A stretch of 64,000 nucleotides of DNA from Terasakiella pusilla DSM 6293 (GTDB taxonomy: Bacteria > Pseudomonadota > Alphaproteobacteria > Rhodospirillales > Terasakiellaceae). The notes under the pieces are model-generated. The model saw only the letters and a program-made list of their open reading frames with translations. It did no database searches and was not told the origin of the DNA. Within the stretch, counting starts at the first letter, position 1; each line of letters opens with the position of its first letter. Position numbers and translations under genes: made by a program. The stretch spans positions 1 through 64,000 of the forward strand of contig NZ_JHYO01000019.1 in NCBI RefSeq assembly GCF_000688235.1. Direction: 5' to 3'. Below are positions 42,013 to 50,193 of this stretch, piece by piece.

Positions 42013-43062
42013 TTATACCTCGCCATTTTCGAGGGATTGAACCCAACGCAGGACTTCTGCCACGGGTTCAATCAGTTCTGCCGGGATCATCTGATCCATT
42101 TGACATTCGTTATTGAGCGCATGGGCCAGCGGGATATTCTGCATCACAGGGATGCCTTCTTCCTTGGCGATTTCCACCATGCGGCGCGCGATATGGTCTT
42201 TTCCTTTTGCCATAATGACGGGAAGGGGTGTTTCATCCTCGTCATAATAAAGACCAATGGCAATATGAACCGGGTTTGTCACAAGTACACTCGACTTTCT
42301 TACACGTTCTGAGGTGTCATGCATCAGCATTTCCTGATGCAATTGTTTACGTTGGCTCTTGATCATCGGATCGCCTTCTGACTCTTTATATTCGCGTTTG
42401 ACCTCATCTTTGGACATTTTCAGCTTCTTGATGTGCTGGGTCTTTTCAAAGATGAAATCGGCCCCCGCGATCACGACAAAGACCGGGATGGAAAAAATCA
42501 CGATCTGTTTTAACATGGCGCCGGTGACGGAAAAGACACATTCCAGACCACACCGTGGGGCTTGCAGTAAAGAAGGGATGTTTTCCACAATCACATAGGT
42601 CAGAATCACGATCAGAGTGACGATTTTGATGATGGACTTTAAAAACTCCATCAGGTTTTTAATGGAAAAAATGTTCTTCGCGTTGGTGGCCGGGCTGATT
42701 TTATTCAGCGCAGGCTTTGCTGCCTTGAAGGACATTAAAAAGCCGATTTGAAAATAGTTGGAGGCAAAGCCCAAGACGAAGACCAACAGGCAGAACGGGA
42801 TGATGATGGCAAAGGCAATATCCTTCAGCAACGTAAAGACATAGCCGATCGCACTGGCACTATCTTCAAATTCATAGACGGCTGAAAACGCATTGAAAAA
42901 TTGTTCGAACCGTTCAAAATACGTCGGCCCTTGGGCGATGAGGAACAGCAGCGTTGCACTCATCAGAACGGCAGACGGGATTTCTTTACTTTTGGCAACC
43001 TGACCGTCTTTGCGGGCATCACGAAGTTTTTTCGGGGTGGGGTTTTCCGTCTTTTCACTCAT
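42013..43062 (-). CDS. sctU: SctU export apparatus switch protein
   Basis: This 349-residue protein has four N-terminal transmembrane helices and a cytosolic domain with the autocleavage loop. The loop reads TNPVHIAIGLYYD: the scissile N-P pair and the histidine are kept, but the usual threonine of NPTH is valine (codons at 42265-42276). Other YscU features, including the start MSEKTENPTPKKLRDARKDG and the KMSKDEVKREYKESEGDP linker, are standard. It overlaps sctT by 4 bp and is the last gene of the reverse operon, ending 9 bp from sctP. Confidence 0.95.
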   Translation of the reverse strand: MSEKTENPTPKKLRDARKDGQVAKSKEIPSAVLMSATLLFLIAQGPTYFERFEQFFNAFSAVYEFEDSASAIGYVFTLLKDIAFAIIIPFCLLVFVLGFASNYFQIGFLMSFKAAKPALNKISPATNAKNIFSIKNLMEFLKSIIKIVTLIVILTYVIVENIPSLLQAPRCGLECVFSVTGAMLKQIVIFSIPVFVVIAGADFIFEKTQHIKKLKMSKDEVKREYKESEGDPMIKSQRKQLHQEMLMHDTSERVRKSSVLVTNPVHIAIGLYYDEDETPLPVIMAKGKDHIARRMVEIAKEEGIPVMQNIPLAHALNNECQMDQMIPAELIEPVAEVLRWVQSLENGEV

Positions 43063-43847
43063 TGAAAGGCCCCTCCGACATTACCGATGAGGCTGCGATA
43101 GCCATCAAGGTAGCCCATCAGGTTTGTCACCAATAAAGGCAGATAGATAATCAGGACAAAAACGCCCATGGCACTTTTGACCGGCATGGCGAGAAAGAAC
43201 ACATTAAGCTGTGGTGCAAAGCGGCTGATCAGCGCCAGTGCCAGTTCTGCCAACATCATAGAGATAATAACGGGGGCTGTCATGACAACCACCAACCACA
43301 TAAAACGATCAAGCAGCCCCAGATAAATATCGACCACATCGGGGCTAAAGCTGGGGAAAAACTCGGTGACGGGCCATGTGATATAGCTTGTGTAAATCAG
43401 GTCCAACAGAATTAGGAAACTGCCGCTTGCCAGGAAAAACGTGGTGTAGGCGCGGATGAACAATTGCCCCAACGGTGTCGTCTGTTCATTGGTCAGTGGG
43501 TCCATGCTGCTTGCCATTGATGCCCCGCGTTGGTTGTCGATATAAGCGCCGATGGCTTCTGCCGCCCAAAAGGTGATGACCAGCGGCAGGGACAATAAAA
43601 AGCCGACCATGACTTCTTTTAGGATGATGACGGTCAGGTTGGGCATGCCAAGTTCTGCCATTTTGACATTCAGCATAACTGGCGGGACCAGGACAATGGT
43701 CAGGCTGATCGCCATACCATTGCGCAGCATACCGGGCAAAAAGCCTTTCGCAAAGATCGGGAGTAAAGCCATCACGGTTAGAAAACGCGGAATGACCATC
43801 GCAAGGACGGTCAGAATGTGCTTTCCTTCGCTCAGCAAGTCAAACAT
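43059..43847 (-). CDS. sctT: SctT export apparatus protein
   Basis: This 262-residue integral membrane protein matches YscT/FliR: several long hydrophobic helices, the N-terminal region with FAKGFLPGMLRNGMAISL, and GAYIDNQRGASMASSMDP, the most conserved stretch of the family. It forms the export gate core with SctR and SctS. It shares one base with the sctS stop (TGATG) and overlaps sctU by 4 bp. Confidence 0.95.
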   Translation of the reverse strand: MFDLLSEGKHILTVLAMVIPRFLTVMALLPIFAKGFLPGMLRNGMAISLTIVLVPPVMLNVKMAELGMPNLTVIILKEVMVGFLLSLPLVITFWAAEAIGAYIDNQRGASMASSMDPLTNEQTTPLGQLFIRAYTTFFLASGSFLILLDLIYTSYITWPVTEFFPSFSPDVVDIYLGLLDRFMWLVVVMTAPVIISMMLAELALALISRFAPQLNVFFLAMPVKSAMGVFVLIIYLPLLVTNLMGYLDGYRSLIGNVGGAFQ

Positions 43848-44113
43848 CAGCCAATGTCTTTAAAGGAGTCAAAGATCATCAGGGTGAACTGGAAGAGCGT
43901 GTGACCAGCCCAGCCTGCGGTGGCAAAAATTGTCACGATCACCGCCAAGAGCTTGAGAATAAAGCCCAGCGTCTGTTCCTGAATTTGGGTCAGTGCCTGA
44001 AATAGGCTGACCAGCAAGCCGATGACAGTTGCCGCCAAAATAGGGGGCAAGGACAAGGTCAGGACGATCATCAGGGTCTGGGAGACCAAATTCATTGTAT
44101 CGGTGTTATCCAT
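43847..44113 (-). CDS. sctS: SctS export apparatus protein
   Basis: This 88-residue protein has two transmembrane helices and the FliQ/YscS motif GLLVSLFQALTQIQEQTLGF between them. The length is exactly as expected. It lies between sctR (18 bp upstream) and sctT. Confidence 0.96.
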   Translation of the reverse strand: MDNTDTMNLVSQTLMIVLTLSLPPILAATVIGLLVSLFQALTQIQEQTLGFILKLLAVIVTIFATAGWAGHTLFQFTLMIFDSFKDIG

Positions 44114-44131
44114 GCGTCGTGCTCCTTTCGT

Positions 44132-44782
44132 CTATTGATAGGACAGGACAAGACCGTAGATCAGGCGGGTCCAGCCCTCTACAGCGACGAATAGAAACAG
44201 CTTGAACGGCAAGGAAATGGTCATGGGCGATACCATCATCATCCCCATTGCCAGCAGGATATTCGAGATAATCAAGTCAATGGCGATGAATGGCAGATAG
44301 AGCAAAAAGCCAATTTCAAACGCGGCCGTTAGTTCAGAAACCGTAAAGGCCGGGATCAGGATAAAATAGCTGTTCCGGTCAATTTGGGCGGCAAGCTCTT
44401 CCGGCCAGATTTTACGGGTGGTTTCCACAAAGAAATCCCGTGGCGCGTCATTGGCATGTTTGGCAAGAAACTGGCGTAAGGGTTCAGCCGCATTGGTCAA
44501 CCGTTCCATGAGGATGGCGGGGTCGGTAAATTCCAAAGAGGTGGATTGCACGACTTGGTAAATTTGGTGACCAACGGGCGCCATGACATAGAGCGTTAGA
44601 ATGATCGATAGACCATAAAGGGCCGAGTTGGGCGGAATCTGTTGAACCCCAAGGGCATTTCGAACCAGCGACAGGACAACGGCAAATTTAACGAACGAGG
44701 TCACCATGATGGCGATAAAAGGCAACAGCGCCAAAGCAGACATGGCCCCGATCAGGGTCATGGGGTTGGGTAATTCTGTCAT
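44132..44782 (-). CDS. sctR: SctR export apparatus protein
   Basis: This 216-residue FliP/YscR-type protein has four hydrophobic helices, the signature FVKFAVVLSLVRNALGVQQIPPN-type segment near residues 27-50 and the C-terminal PFIAIDLIISNILLAMGMMM. Five copies build the gate ring in known systems. It is the second gene of the sctQ-R-S-T-U operon. Confidence 0.96.
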   Translation of the reverse strand: MTELPNPMTLIGAMSALALLPFIAIMVTSFVKFAVVLSLVRNALGVQQIPPNSALYGLSIILTLYVMAPVGHQIYQVVQSTSLEFTDPAILMERLTNAAEPLRQFLAKHANDAPRDFFVETTRKIWPEELAAQIDRNSYFILIPAFTVSELTAAFEIGFLLYLPFIAIDLIISNILLAMGMMMVSPMTISLPFKLFLFVAVEGWTRLIYGLVLSYQ

Positions 44783-44802
44783 CGGAAAATCAGACCCTTA
44801 CC

Positions 44803-45867
44803 TTAGCGGTTCAGGCGCAGGATACGAACCCCGGCCTTGCCATCGATGTCGATCAGTTCGGCTTGCCCAACAGGCGTGCCGTTGATGGAGATGCGCACCA
44901 GTTGATCAAAGCTTTGTGGCAGTTCGACCACCGATCCTTCGACCAGATTTTGTACATCTTTCAGCGCCATTGAAAGTTCCCCCAGATCAAAGCGGACCTT
45001 GATTTCCGCATCACCCAAGGTCTGTTCATCCACGATCTTTTGGGCGGCTACCGGATTTCCCTCTTCAACCGAGGCATCTTGGCCGTCAGCGGTCGTGCTG
45101 TCTTGATCATCCGGTGTCGGGGCAGGCTGGCTTTGATTTTCTTCGTTGGTCATTTGGATATCCATTTGTTTAAACAGCAGTTTGTTGTCTTCAATGGTGG
45201 CGCCTAGCCATTGTCCGGCAAGGGGAAGGCGACAGTCCAGAGTGGTCGCAGTGCGCGAGATTTGACTGAGGAAAATATCGCCGATTTCCAAGTCTTCAAT
45301 CTGGTTTAAGGACAAAGACATTTCATCAAGCACGATCGGGAAGGTGATCGTCATGGTGTCGTCCACCGGATAAAGCGGTAGGGGAATGTCTGGTAGGTCG
45401 GAGACAAGGGACAATGCAACGTTAAAGTCGCGGTGATCAGGATGGGAAATGGCGTAATAGTCAAACTGTCCGTTCAGGCTATCAACGTCAGCCAAGCGCA
45501 CATCCTCAATGGCAATGGTGATGTTGAGGGCATTTTCCAACTGATGAAGGAACGGGGACAGGACGTTTTCTACACTGGCGCATTGCAAGCCTTCAGGTAT
45601 GACGTAATCGGCGGGTAGGTCAAAATGGGCGCAGCCGATTTCTTGCACAAAGTTGCGATCCGCGAGAAGGATGAGATGGCTATCGCCCAGTTTTAAACTG
45701 ATTTGGACCGCCTGTTCAAAGCTTGTGGAAGACGCCAGTTGATGGCGCGCGCCCAGAATGGTGCACAAACCCGCGACCAGTTTACTGGTTTTGTTCAGGT
45801 CTTGAATTTGGGAATAGGCGTAGTGTTTTAAACGCGCTGGATGGATGGTGTGATGTGATGTGTCCAC
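44803..45867 (-). CDS. sctQ: SctQ sorting-platform (C-ring) protein
   Basis: This 354-residue protein (from GTG 45867) has an N-terminal variable part, a first SPOA-like domain (about 230-270), an acidic linker rich in Q, D and T, and a C-terminal SPOA domain with VRFDLGELSMALKDVQNL and ISINGTPVGQAELIDIDGKAGVRIL. That matches YscQ/SpaO, the pod protein of the sorting platform. The frame is open further up to a TTG at 45924, but the ECF-type promoter P7 overlaps that TTG and its -10 lies just downstream, so a start there would precede transcription. GTG 45867, with AAGGG upstream, is preferred. Internal translation of a short C-terminal form is common in the family; I see no strong ribosome site for it here. 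Confidence 0.88.
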   Translation of the reverse strand: MDTSHHTIHPARLKHYAYSQIQDLNKTSKLVAGLCTILGARHQLASSTSFEQAVQISLKLGDSHLILLADRNFVQEIGCAHFDLPADYVIPEGLQCASVENVLSPFLHQLENALNITIAIEDVRLADVDSLNGQFDYYAISHPDHRDFNVALSLVSDLPDIPLPLYPVDDTMTITFPIVLDEMSLSLNQIEDLEIGDIFLSQISRTATTLDCRLPLAGQWLGATIEDNKLLFKQMDIQMTNEENQSQPAPTPDDQDSTTADGQDASVEEGNPVAAQKIVDEQTLGDAEIKVRFDLGELSMALKDVQNLVEGSVVELPQSFDQLVRISINGTPVGQAELIDIDGKAGVRILRLNR

Positions 45868-45907
45868 GACTGCAATACTACCCTTATTGTCTGGCCTTTT
45901 TTCGTAA

Positions 45908-45932
45908 GTAACAGGGCGGGACAATAAGTTTC
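45908..45932 (-). promoter_or_regulatory. ECF-type promoter P7 (sctQRSTU operon)
   Basis: On the reverse strand GAAAC (45932-45928), 15 bp, GTTAC (45912-45908), an exact consensus match followed by TTAC. It is divergent from P4, 19 bp apart. Confidence 0.75.
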
Positions 45933-45951
45933 TTTTTTTTCATTTAATTGA

Positions 45952-45976
45952 GAAACTTTTTGTGATCAGCAGTGAC
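45952..45976 (+). promoter_or_regulatory. ECF-type promoter P4 (sctD-sctV operon)
   Basis: GAAAC (45952-45956), 15 bp, GTGAC (45972-45976) continuing TAAT. The leader to sctD would be about 140 nt, long for this island, and contains AT-rich sequence without an obvious further element. Confidence 0.7.
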
Positions 45977-46121
45977 TAATAAACGGTGGCGTGTTGCAGT
46001 TTGGCTGAAAAGCTGGATTTGACACGGCTTTTGTCCTGTTTGGTTTTTGTGAAACGTTGCGAAAAAAAATGCTTTTGACTGAAGTGAACGGAAATAATGA
46101 AAAGAAAAGCGGTATCCCTTT

Positions 46122-47639
46122 ATGTCAGATTTGATCCTTAAAGTTCTCTCAGGCCCGAATGAGGGCGCGCGCGCTCGTCTTCACCCAAATGAAGAGGTTA
46201 CGGTTGGCCGGGGTCTGGACTGTGATGTTATTTTCTCTGATCAGGGTTTGGCACCAACGCATATCCGATTGACATCGGATGGTCAGTCTGTGCGTTTGCT
46301 CCCCGTTGAAGGGGCTGCGCTTTATGTTGCAGATGACCTCCGGGAAGCCACACCGGAAAGCGGTGCGGTCAATTGCGCGCTTTTTAGTCCCATCAAAATT
46401 GCCGGGACGATCCTGATTGTTGCTCAAGGTGAAGAAGTAAGCTGGCCCCTTGTGGATCTTGAGATTTTTAGCGCCCCCAAACGTGAACCTATGGTGGATG
46501 AGGCGCGAGAAGAAGGGCAAGAGGGTGACGCGGCTCCCCTTGCGCAGGATGACCAAGCAGACGCTGTTTCTGAGGCGAGCGACCCAGTGAGTGAGGCACA
46601 GAAGGAAACAGATGAAGAGAGTGCGCCTGAACAGAGACGGTCGGGCAAAAAGATTTTGTTTTGGAGTGTTTCTGCTGGCGCCCTTGTGGTGTTGGGGCTT
46701 GTCTTTCTGTTTGTGACACGGGAACGCACGCCGGAGGTTGTGGTAACCCCGGATGAGAAAGTGGCTGATCTGTTGCAGCAGGTCGGCTTGGATAAAAGTG
46801 TCACGTTTGAATTTGATCGCAATGGTGTCCTGGCGTTAACCGGCTTTGTGAAAACATCGGCGGACATGCTGGATTTGCGGTATCTTTTTTCTGATCAGGG
46901 ATATGCGCCGCGTATGAATATCGCAGTCCTGAACTTGCAGGCCAATTCCGTTAAAACCTTGTTGAGCCGCATGGACGTCAACTGGCATGTGCAAGGGAAT
47001 GTGGACAGCGGGGAAATAGAACTTCAGGGCTATGTCCCCAATGAAGTTCTGCAAAATCAGATTGTCGCTGTCTTACAACGGGACTTACCGCAGTTGCGCC
47101 CACTTGATCTGCAATTGATCACGGCAGACGCGATCAAAACGGAGTTGGAGGCAAAGATCAACGCGTTGAAGCTGAGCTTACCGCTTCAAACAGTCTTGCA
47201 TCACGAAAATAACATACCGCGTCGCATGGTTGTGAGCGGTGAGGTGGAGCCTGCGGAAAAAACACGCCTGATGGAGGCGATGCAAACTTTTAAGCAGACG
47301 TTGTTTAGCGCGGATCCGTGGGGTGCCACAATTGAAAGCCAGTTGGATATCCAGTCTCAGGTGACGGATAAAGTTGCGAAAGCGGTTGCCCCCCCGCCAC
47401 TTGTCGTGGTGGAAAAACGTGTCCAACCCGTTGTGGCAAAGACCGTGCCGTCCCCCCGTCGATTTGGTTTTAGCGGGATGATTTATGGGGATGTCGCGGT
47501 CGCGATCGGCAGCAATGGAAAGACCTATAGCGTTGGGGACACATTGCCAAACGGGTATGTGATCACGCGTATTTCCGACAAGGGGGTCGGGACGCAGCAG
47601 GGATCAAAGAATAAATTTTATCAAATTGGAAAGGAATGA
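46122..47639 (+). CDS. sctD: SctD inner-membrane ring protein
   Basis: This 505-residue protein has a cytoplasmic FHA-like N-terminal domain (LKVLSGPNEGARARL to about residue 100), an acidic linker, one transmembrane helix (ILFWSVSAGALVVLGLVFLF, about 180-200) and a large periplasmic part with repeated BON-like ring-building domains. It matches YscD/PrgH, which forms the outer of the two inner-membrane rings with SctJ. It is the first gene of the P4 operon and overlaps the next gene by 4 bp. Confidence 0.92.
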   Translation: MSDLILKVLSGPNEGARARLHPNEEVTVGRGLDCDVIFSDQGLAPTHIRLTSDGQSVRLLPVEGAALYVADDLREATPESGAVNCALFSPIKIAGTILIVAQGEEVSWPLVDLEIFSAPKREPMVDEAREEGQEGDAAPLAQDDQADAVSEASDPVSEAQKETDEESAPEQRRSGKKILFWSVSAGALVVLGLVFLFVTRERTPEVVVTPDEKVADLLQQVGLDKSVTFEFDRNGVLALTGFVKTSADMLDLRYLFSDQGYAPRMNIAVLNLQANSVKTLLSRMDVNWHVQGNVDSGEIELQGYVPNEVLQNQIVAVLQRDLPQLRPLDLQLITADAIKTELEAKINALKLSLPLQTVLHHENNIPRRMVVSGEVEPAEKTRLMEAMQTFKQTLFSADPWGATIESQLDIQSQVTDKVAKAVAPPPLVVVEKRVQPVVAKTVPSPRRFGFSGMIYGDVAVAIGSNGKTYSVGDTLPNGYVITRISDKGVGTQQGSKNKFYQIGKE

Positions 47640-47878
47640 GCCAAATGAACGAAGACGCGATGGCCTTGTCTGAAATGCAGGAAAAACTGGACAGTGATGC
47701 CGATAAAACCGTGGTCAATGACTTGATGGCACGTCTTGGGGCTATGGACGAAGCCGCAAAAAAGCAGATTGATGGCGGCCTGAAGCCGGACGATTTTGCA
47801 AGAATGGAAAAATTTCGGGCAGCAATTGCGGCTGCAGGTGAAACTTTTCAGTCCTATTGGGTTACTAAGAATACATAA
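47636..47878 (+). CDS. YscE-like needle cochaperone (small)
   Basis: This 80-residue helical, acidic protein lies between sctD and the needle gene, the place where Ysc-type systems encode YscE. The sequence has two helices (AMALSEMQEKLDSDADKTVVNDL and DDFARMEKFRAAIAAAGETF) consistent with a helical hairpin like YscE. Together with a YscG-like protein (36676) it would keep the needle subunit from polymerising. Similarity is structural and positional rather than by clear motif. The ATG at 47636 overlaps the sctD stop; ATG 47645 is an alternative. Confidence 0.5.
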   Translation: MSQMNEDAMALSEMQEKLDSDADKTVVNDLMARLGAMDEAAKKQIDGGLKPDDFARMEKFRAAIAAAGETFQSYWVTKNT

Positions 47879-47903
47879 GCCAATATTCTAAAGGAGAGCC
47901 GAT

Positions 47904-48131
47904 ATGAGCTTTGATATGAAATCCATGAGCAGCAACCTGAACAGTGTTGTGACTCAGAAGGCAAATGAACTGGAAACATTGTCCAAAAACCCTAACGGTC
48001 TGGATGATACGGCCCATATGCTGGAAATGCAGCAAGCCATGCAGAAATGGAGCATGTCCATCAACCTTCAATCTACGATGATGAAGAGTTATGGCGATGC
48101 GGTGAAATCCATCATTCAGAACATGCGTTAA
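47904..48131 (+). CDS. sctF: SctF needle subunit
   Basis: This 75-residue protein has the size and helix-turn-helix pattern of YscF/MxiH needle monomers, including the conserved PxG-like turn (NPNGLDDTAHML) and a C-terminal helix ending in SIIQNMR. A strong AAGGAGA precedes the ATG. It is followed by the secretin gene. The same I-x-N-M-R ending occurs in both tip-like proteins. Confidence 0.93.
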   Translation: MSFDMKSMSSNLNSVVTQKANELETLSKNPNGLDDTAHMLEMQQAMQKWSMSINLQSTMMKSYGDAVKSIIQNMR

Positions 48132-48180
48132 ACTAACAGGCCTCTTGTCGCCAAGGGGATAATAATAAAGGGGAGAGGCG

Positions 48181-50163
48181 TTGAAGTCGTCACTACGTAA
48201 CAGTTTTACTGTGGTTGGTATGTCCGTTTTGCTGGCATCCTGTTCCGGATCTTGGGACCCATGGAAGATGGATGGGTCAAGCTATGATCGTGTCTTCACC
48301 GAAATGCAGGAGAAGACGAACGAGGATCAGGCAAGAGAGCAGGCAAAAGCCGAACAGGAAGCAAAGAACGCAGAAAGCGAACCCCCTGTACGTGAAAGTG
48401 ATGACTTTTATGTGGGCGAGGTTGCCAATGCCGAATTGTATGCGGGATTGGGTACAGAGCCGAAAAAACTATCTTTTCGTTTCTCGAACGCCCGTATCTC
48501 CGATGTTGCCGCTGCCGTAATCGGTGAAGTGCTGCAACAGTCCTTTGTTATTTCACCGGATGTAACCGGGCGCATCGATCTGAGTGCCGGCGGCACCATG
48601 AGCGAGGTCGAACTCGTGAAGTTGTTGCGAGAAAGATTATCGGTTGCTGGTGTGGTGCTGGATCGATCTGATGATGTGTTTATCGTCAATGTGAAAGACA
48701 GTCTGGTCCCTCTGGGGGAGCAGATGAAGGCCTTTTCGGTGATCCCCATCGTAAACACCGAACCGGAAAACGTTGCCCGTTTGTTGCAACAGGCTTTTCC
48801 GGGTATTACCAAGGTCACGGTTGATGCTGATCGTGGGTTGCTTTTTGTCTGGGGACCGAAAGACAGTCGCCAGCGGGTGATCGAGTCCGCAAAATATTTT
48901 GATACCAACATGCTGACGGGGCGTCGCTTGATGGTTGTGCCGCTTAATCACACCGAAGCGGGGCGTATGATGGCCGAATTGGCCCAAATCTACCCGCAAG
49001 GTCAGGCCGGATCCGCGATCAATTACGCGCCATTACCGCGGTTGAATGCGATTTTGTTGACCGGTCGCTCTGAGCAGATGATCCAGAAATTGCGCCAGAT
49101 CGTGCGTGATCTTGATCGACCGGCCCATAAAGGGCGGGGGCTCTATGTTATCGAGCTGCAGAATGCGGAAGCGGGTGTTATTGCGGATCAGCTGAACCAG
49201 TTGGGCTGGGGCGGCACCCGCGCAGCACCGGCAGAGGGTGATGGGGGGCAATCAGCCCCGCAGGTGGACTCGACGGTGGTCGCGGTGCCGAGCAAGCACG
49301 CAAACTCCCTGTTGATCCGCGCCACGCTGGAAGATTATCAGGAAATTTATGAAGCGGTTCAGAAGCTGGATTCAAAACCCATTCAAATCATGATTGAAGC
49401 GACCATTATCGAAGTGTCGTTGAATGACCGGTTGCAGTTTGGGGTGCAGTCTTTGTTTGAGGGCCTCGCGGAGGGCAAAGTCAGTCTTGGTTTTTCCAAT
49501 GCGACGACTGGGGCGGTTGGGGCCACGTATCCTGGCTTTAACGCTATCCTGAACAATACAGGCAATGTCCAGTCGGTGATCAATGCGTTACGCGCTGTGA
49601 CCGATATTCGGGTGTTGTCGCGTCCTAAACTGATCGTGGCAAATAATCATGAAGCCAGTTTGCAGGTGGGCGACGAAGTCCCGGTGACAGTCAGGGAAGT
49701 GCAGGATACGACAAATCCAAATGCGCCGACGGTGACAAGTGTTGAATATCAGCCGACCGGGGTGATCCTGAAAGTGACACCTTATGCCAACAAAAGCGGC
49801 AAGGTGACTTTGAATATTACGCAAGAAGTGTCTCGGGTGTCGTCCCTGTCCAACACATCATCTCTGACGCCGACGTTATCAAAACGCATTATCGACACAC
49901 AGATCGATGTGAAATCCGGTCAGACCGCTGTGTTGGGTGGTTTGATTTCTGAGCAAGATACTGTGACCAATAACCGTTTGCCGATCCTTGGGGATCTGCC
50001 GTTAATCGGGCCGTTGTTTGGGTCGAGTGACAGGTTGAACAGCAGTACAGAGCTGGTGGTGTTCCTCAATCCGCGTGTCTTCACAACGGAGCAGGAAGGT
50101 CAGGACATTACAGACGAACTGATGGACACGTTGCGCACAATTTGGAAGGAGCGCGAGGGATAA
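48181..50163 (+). CDS. sctC: SctC outer-membrane secretin, apparent lipoprotein
   Basis: This 660-residue protein is a T3SS secretin. N-domains (LSFRFSNARISDVAAAVIGEVLQ, then the KH-like N1-N3 domains) are followed by the secretin core with VPVTVREVQ, YQPTGVILKVTP and the end VLGGLISEQDTVTNNRLPILGDLPLIG. The signal peptide ends in a lipobox L18-A19-S20-C21 with serine at +2, so the mature protein should be lipidated and sent to the outer membrane. Most T3SS secretins have a plain signal and a separate pilotin; none is visible here. The start is TTG at 48181 after GGGGAGAGG. Confidence 0.93.
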   Translation: MKSSLRNSFTVVGMSVLLASCSGSWDPWKMDGSSYDRVFTEMQEKTNEDQAREQAKAEQEAKNAESEPPVRESDDFYVGEVANAELYAGLGTEPKKLSFRFSNARISDVAAAVIGEVLQQSFVISPDVTGRIDLSAGGTMSEVELVKLLRERLSVAGVVLDRSDDVFIVNVKDSLVPLGEQMKAFSVIPIVNTEPENVARLLQQAFPGITKVTVDADRGLLFVWGPKDSRQRVIESAKYFDTNMLTGRRLMVVPLNHTEAGRMMAELAQIYPQGQAGSAINYAPLPRLNAILLTGRSEQMIQKLRQIVRDLDRPAHKGRGLYVIELQNAEAGVIADQLNQLGWGGTRAAPAEGDGGQSAPQVDSTVVAVPSKHANSLLIRATLEDYQEIYEAVQKLDSKPIQIMIEATIIEVSLNDRLQFGVQSLFEGLAEGKVSLGFSNATTGAVGATYPGFNAILNNTGNVQSVINALRAVTDIRVLSRPKLIVANNHEASLQVGDEVPVTVREVQDTTNPNAPTVTSVEYQPTGVILKVTPYANKSGKVTLNITQEVSRVSSLSNTSSLTPTLSKRIIDTQIDVKSGQTAVLGGLISEQDTVTNNRLPILGDLPLIGPLFGSSDRLNSSTELVVFLNPRVFTTEQEGQDITDELMDTLRTIWKEREG

Positions 50164-50193
50164 GTCTCTCTTGAGCTTTTAGAGGTACGCAGA

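Noticed and set aside
46055..46090. GAAAC copy just upstream of sctD as a second ECF-type promoter
   Set aside because: No GTTAC-like box at the 15-bp spacing.
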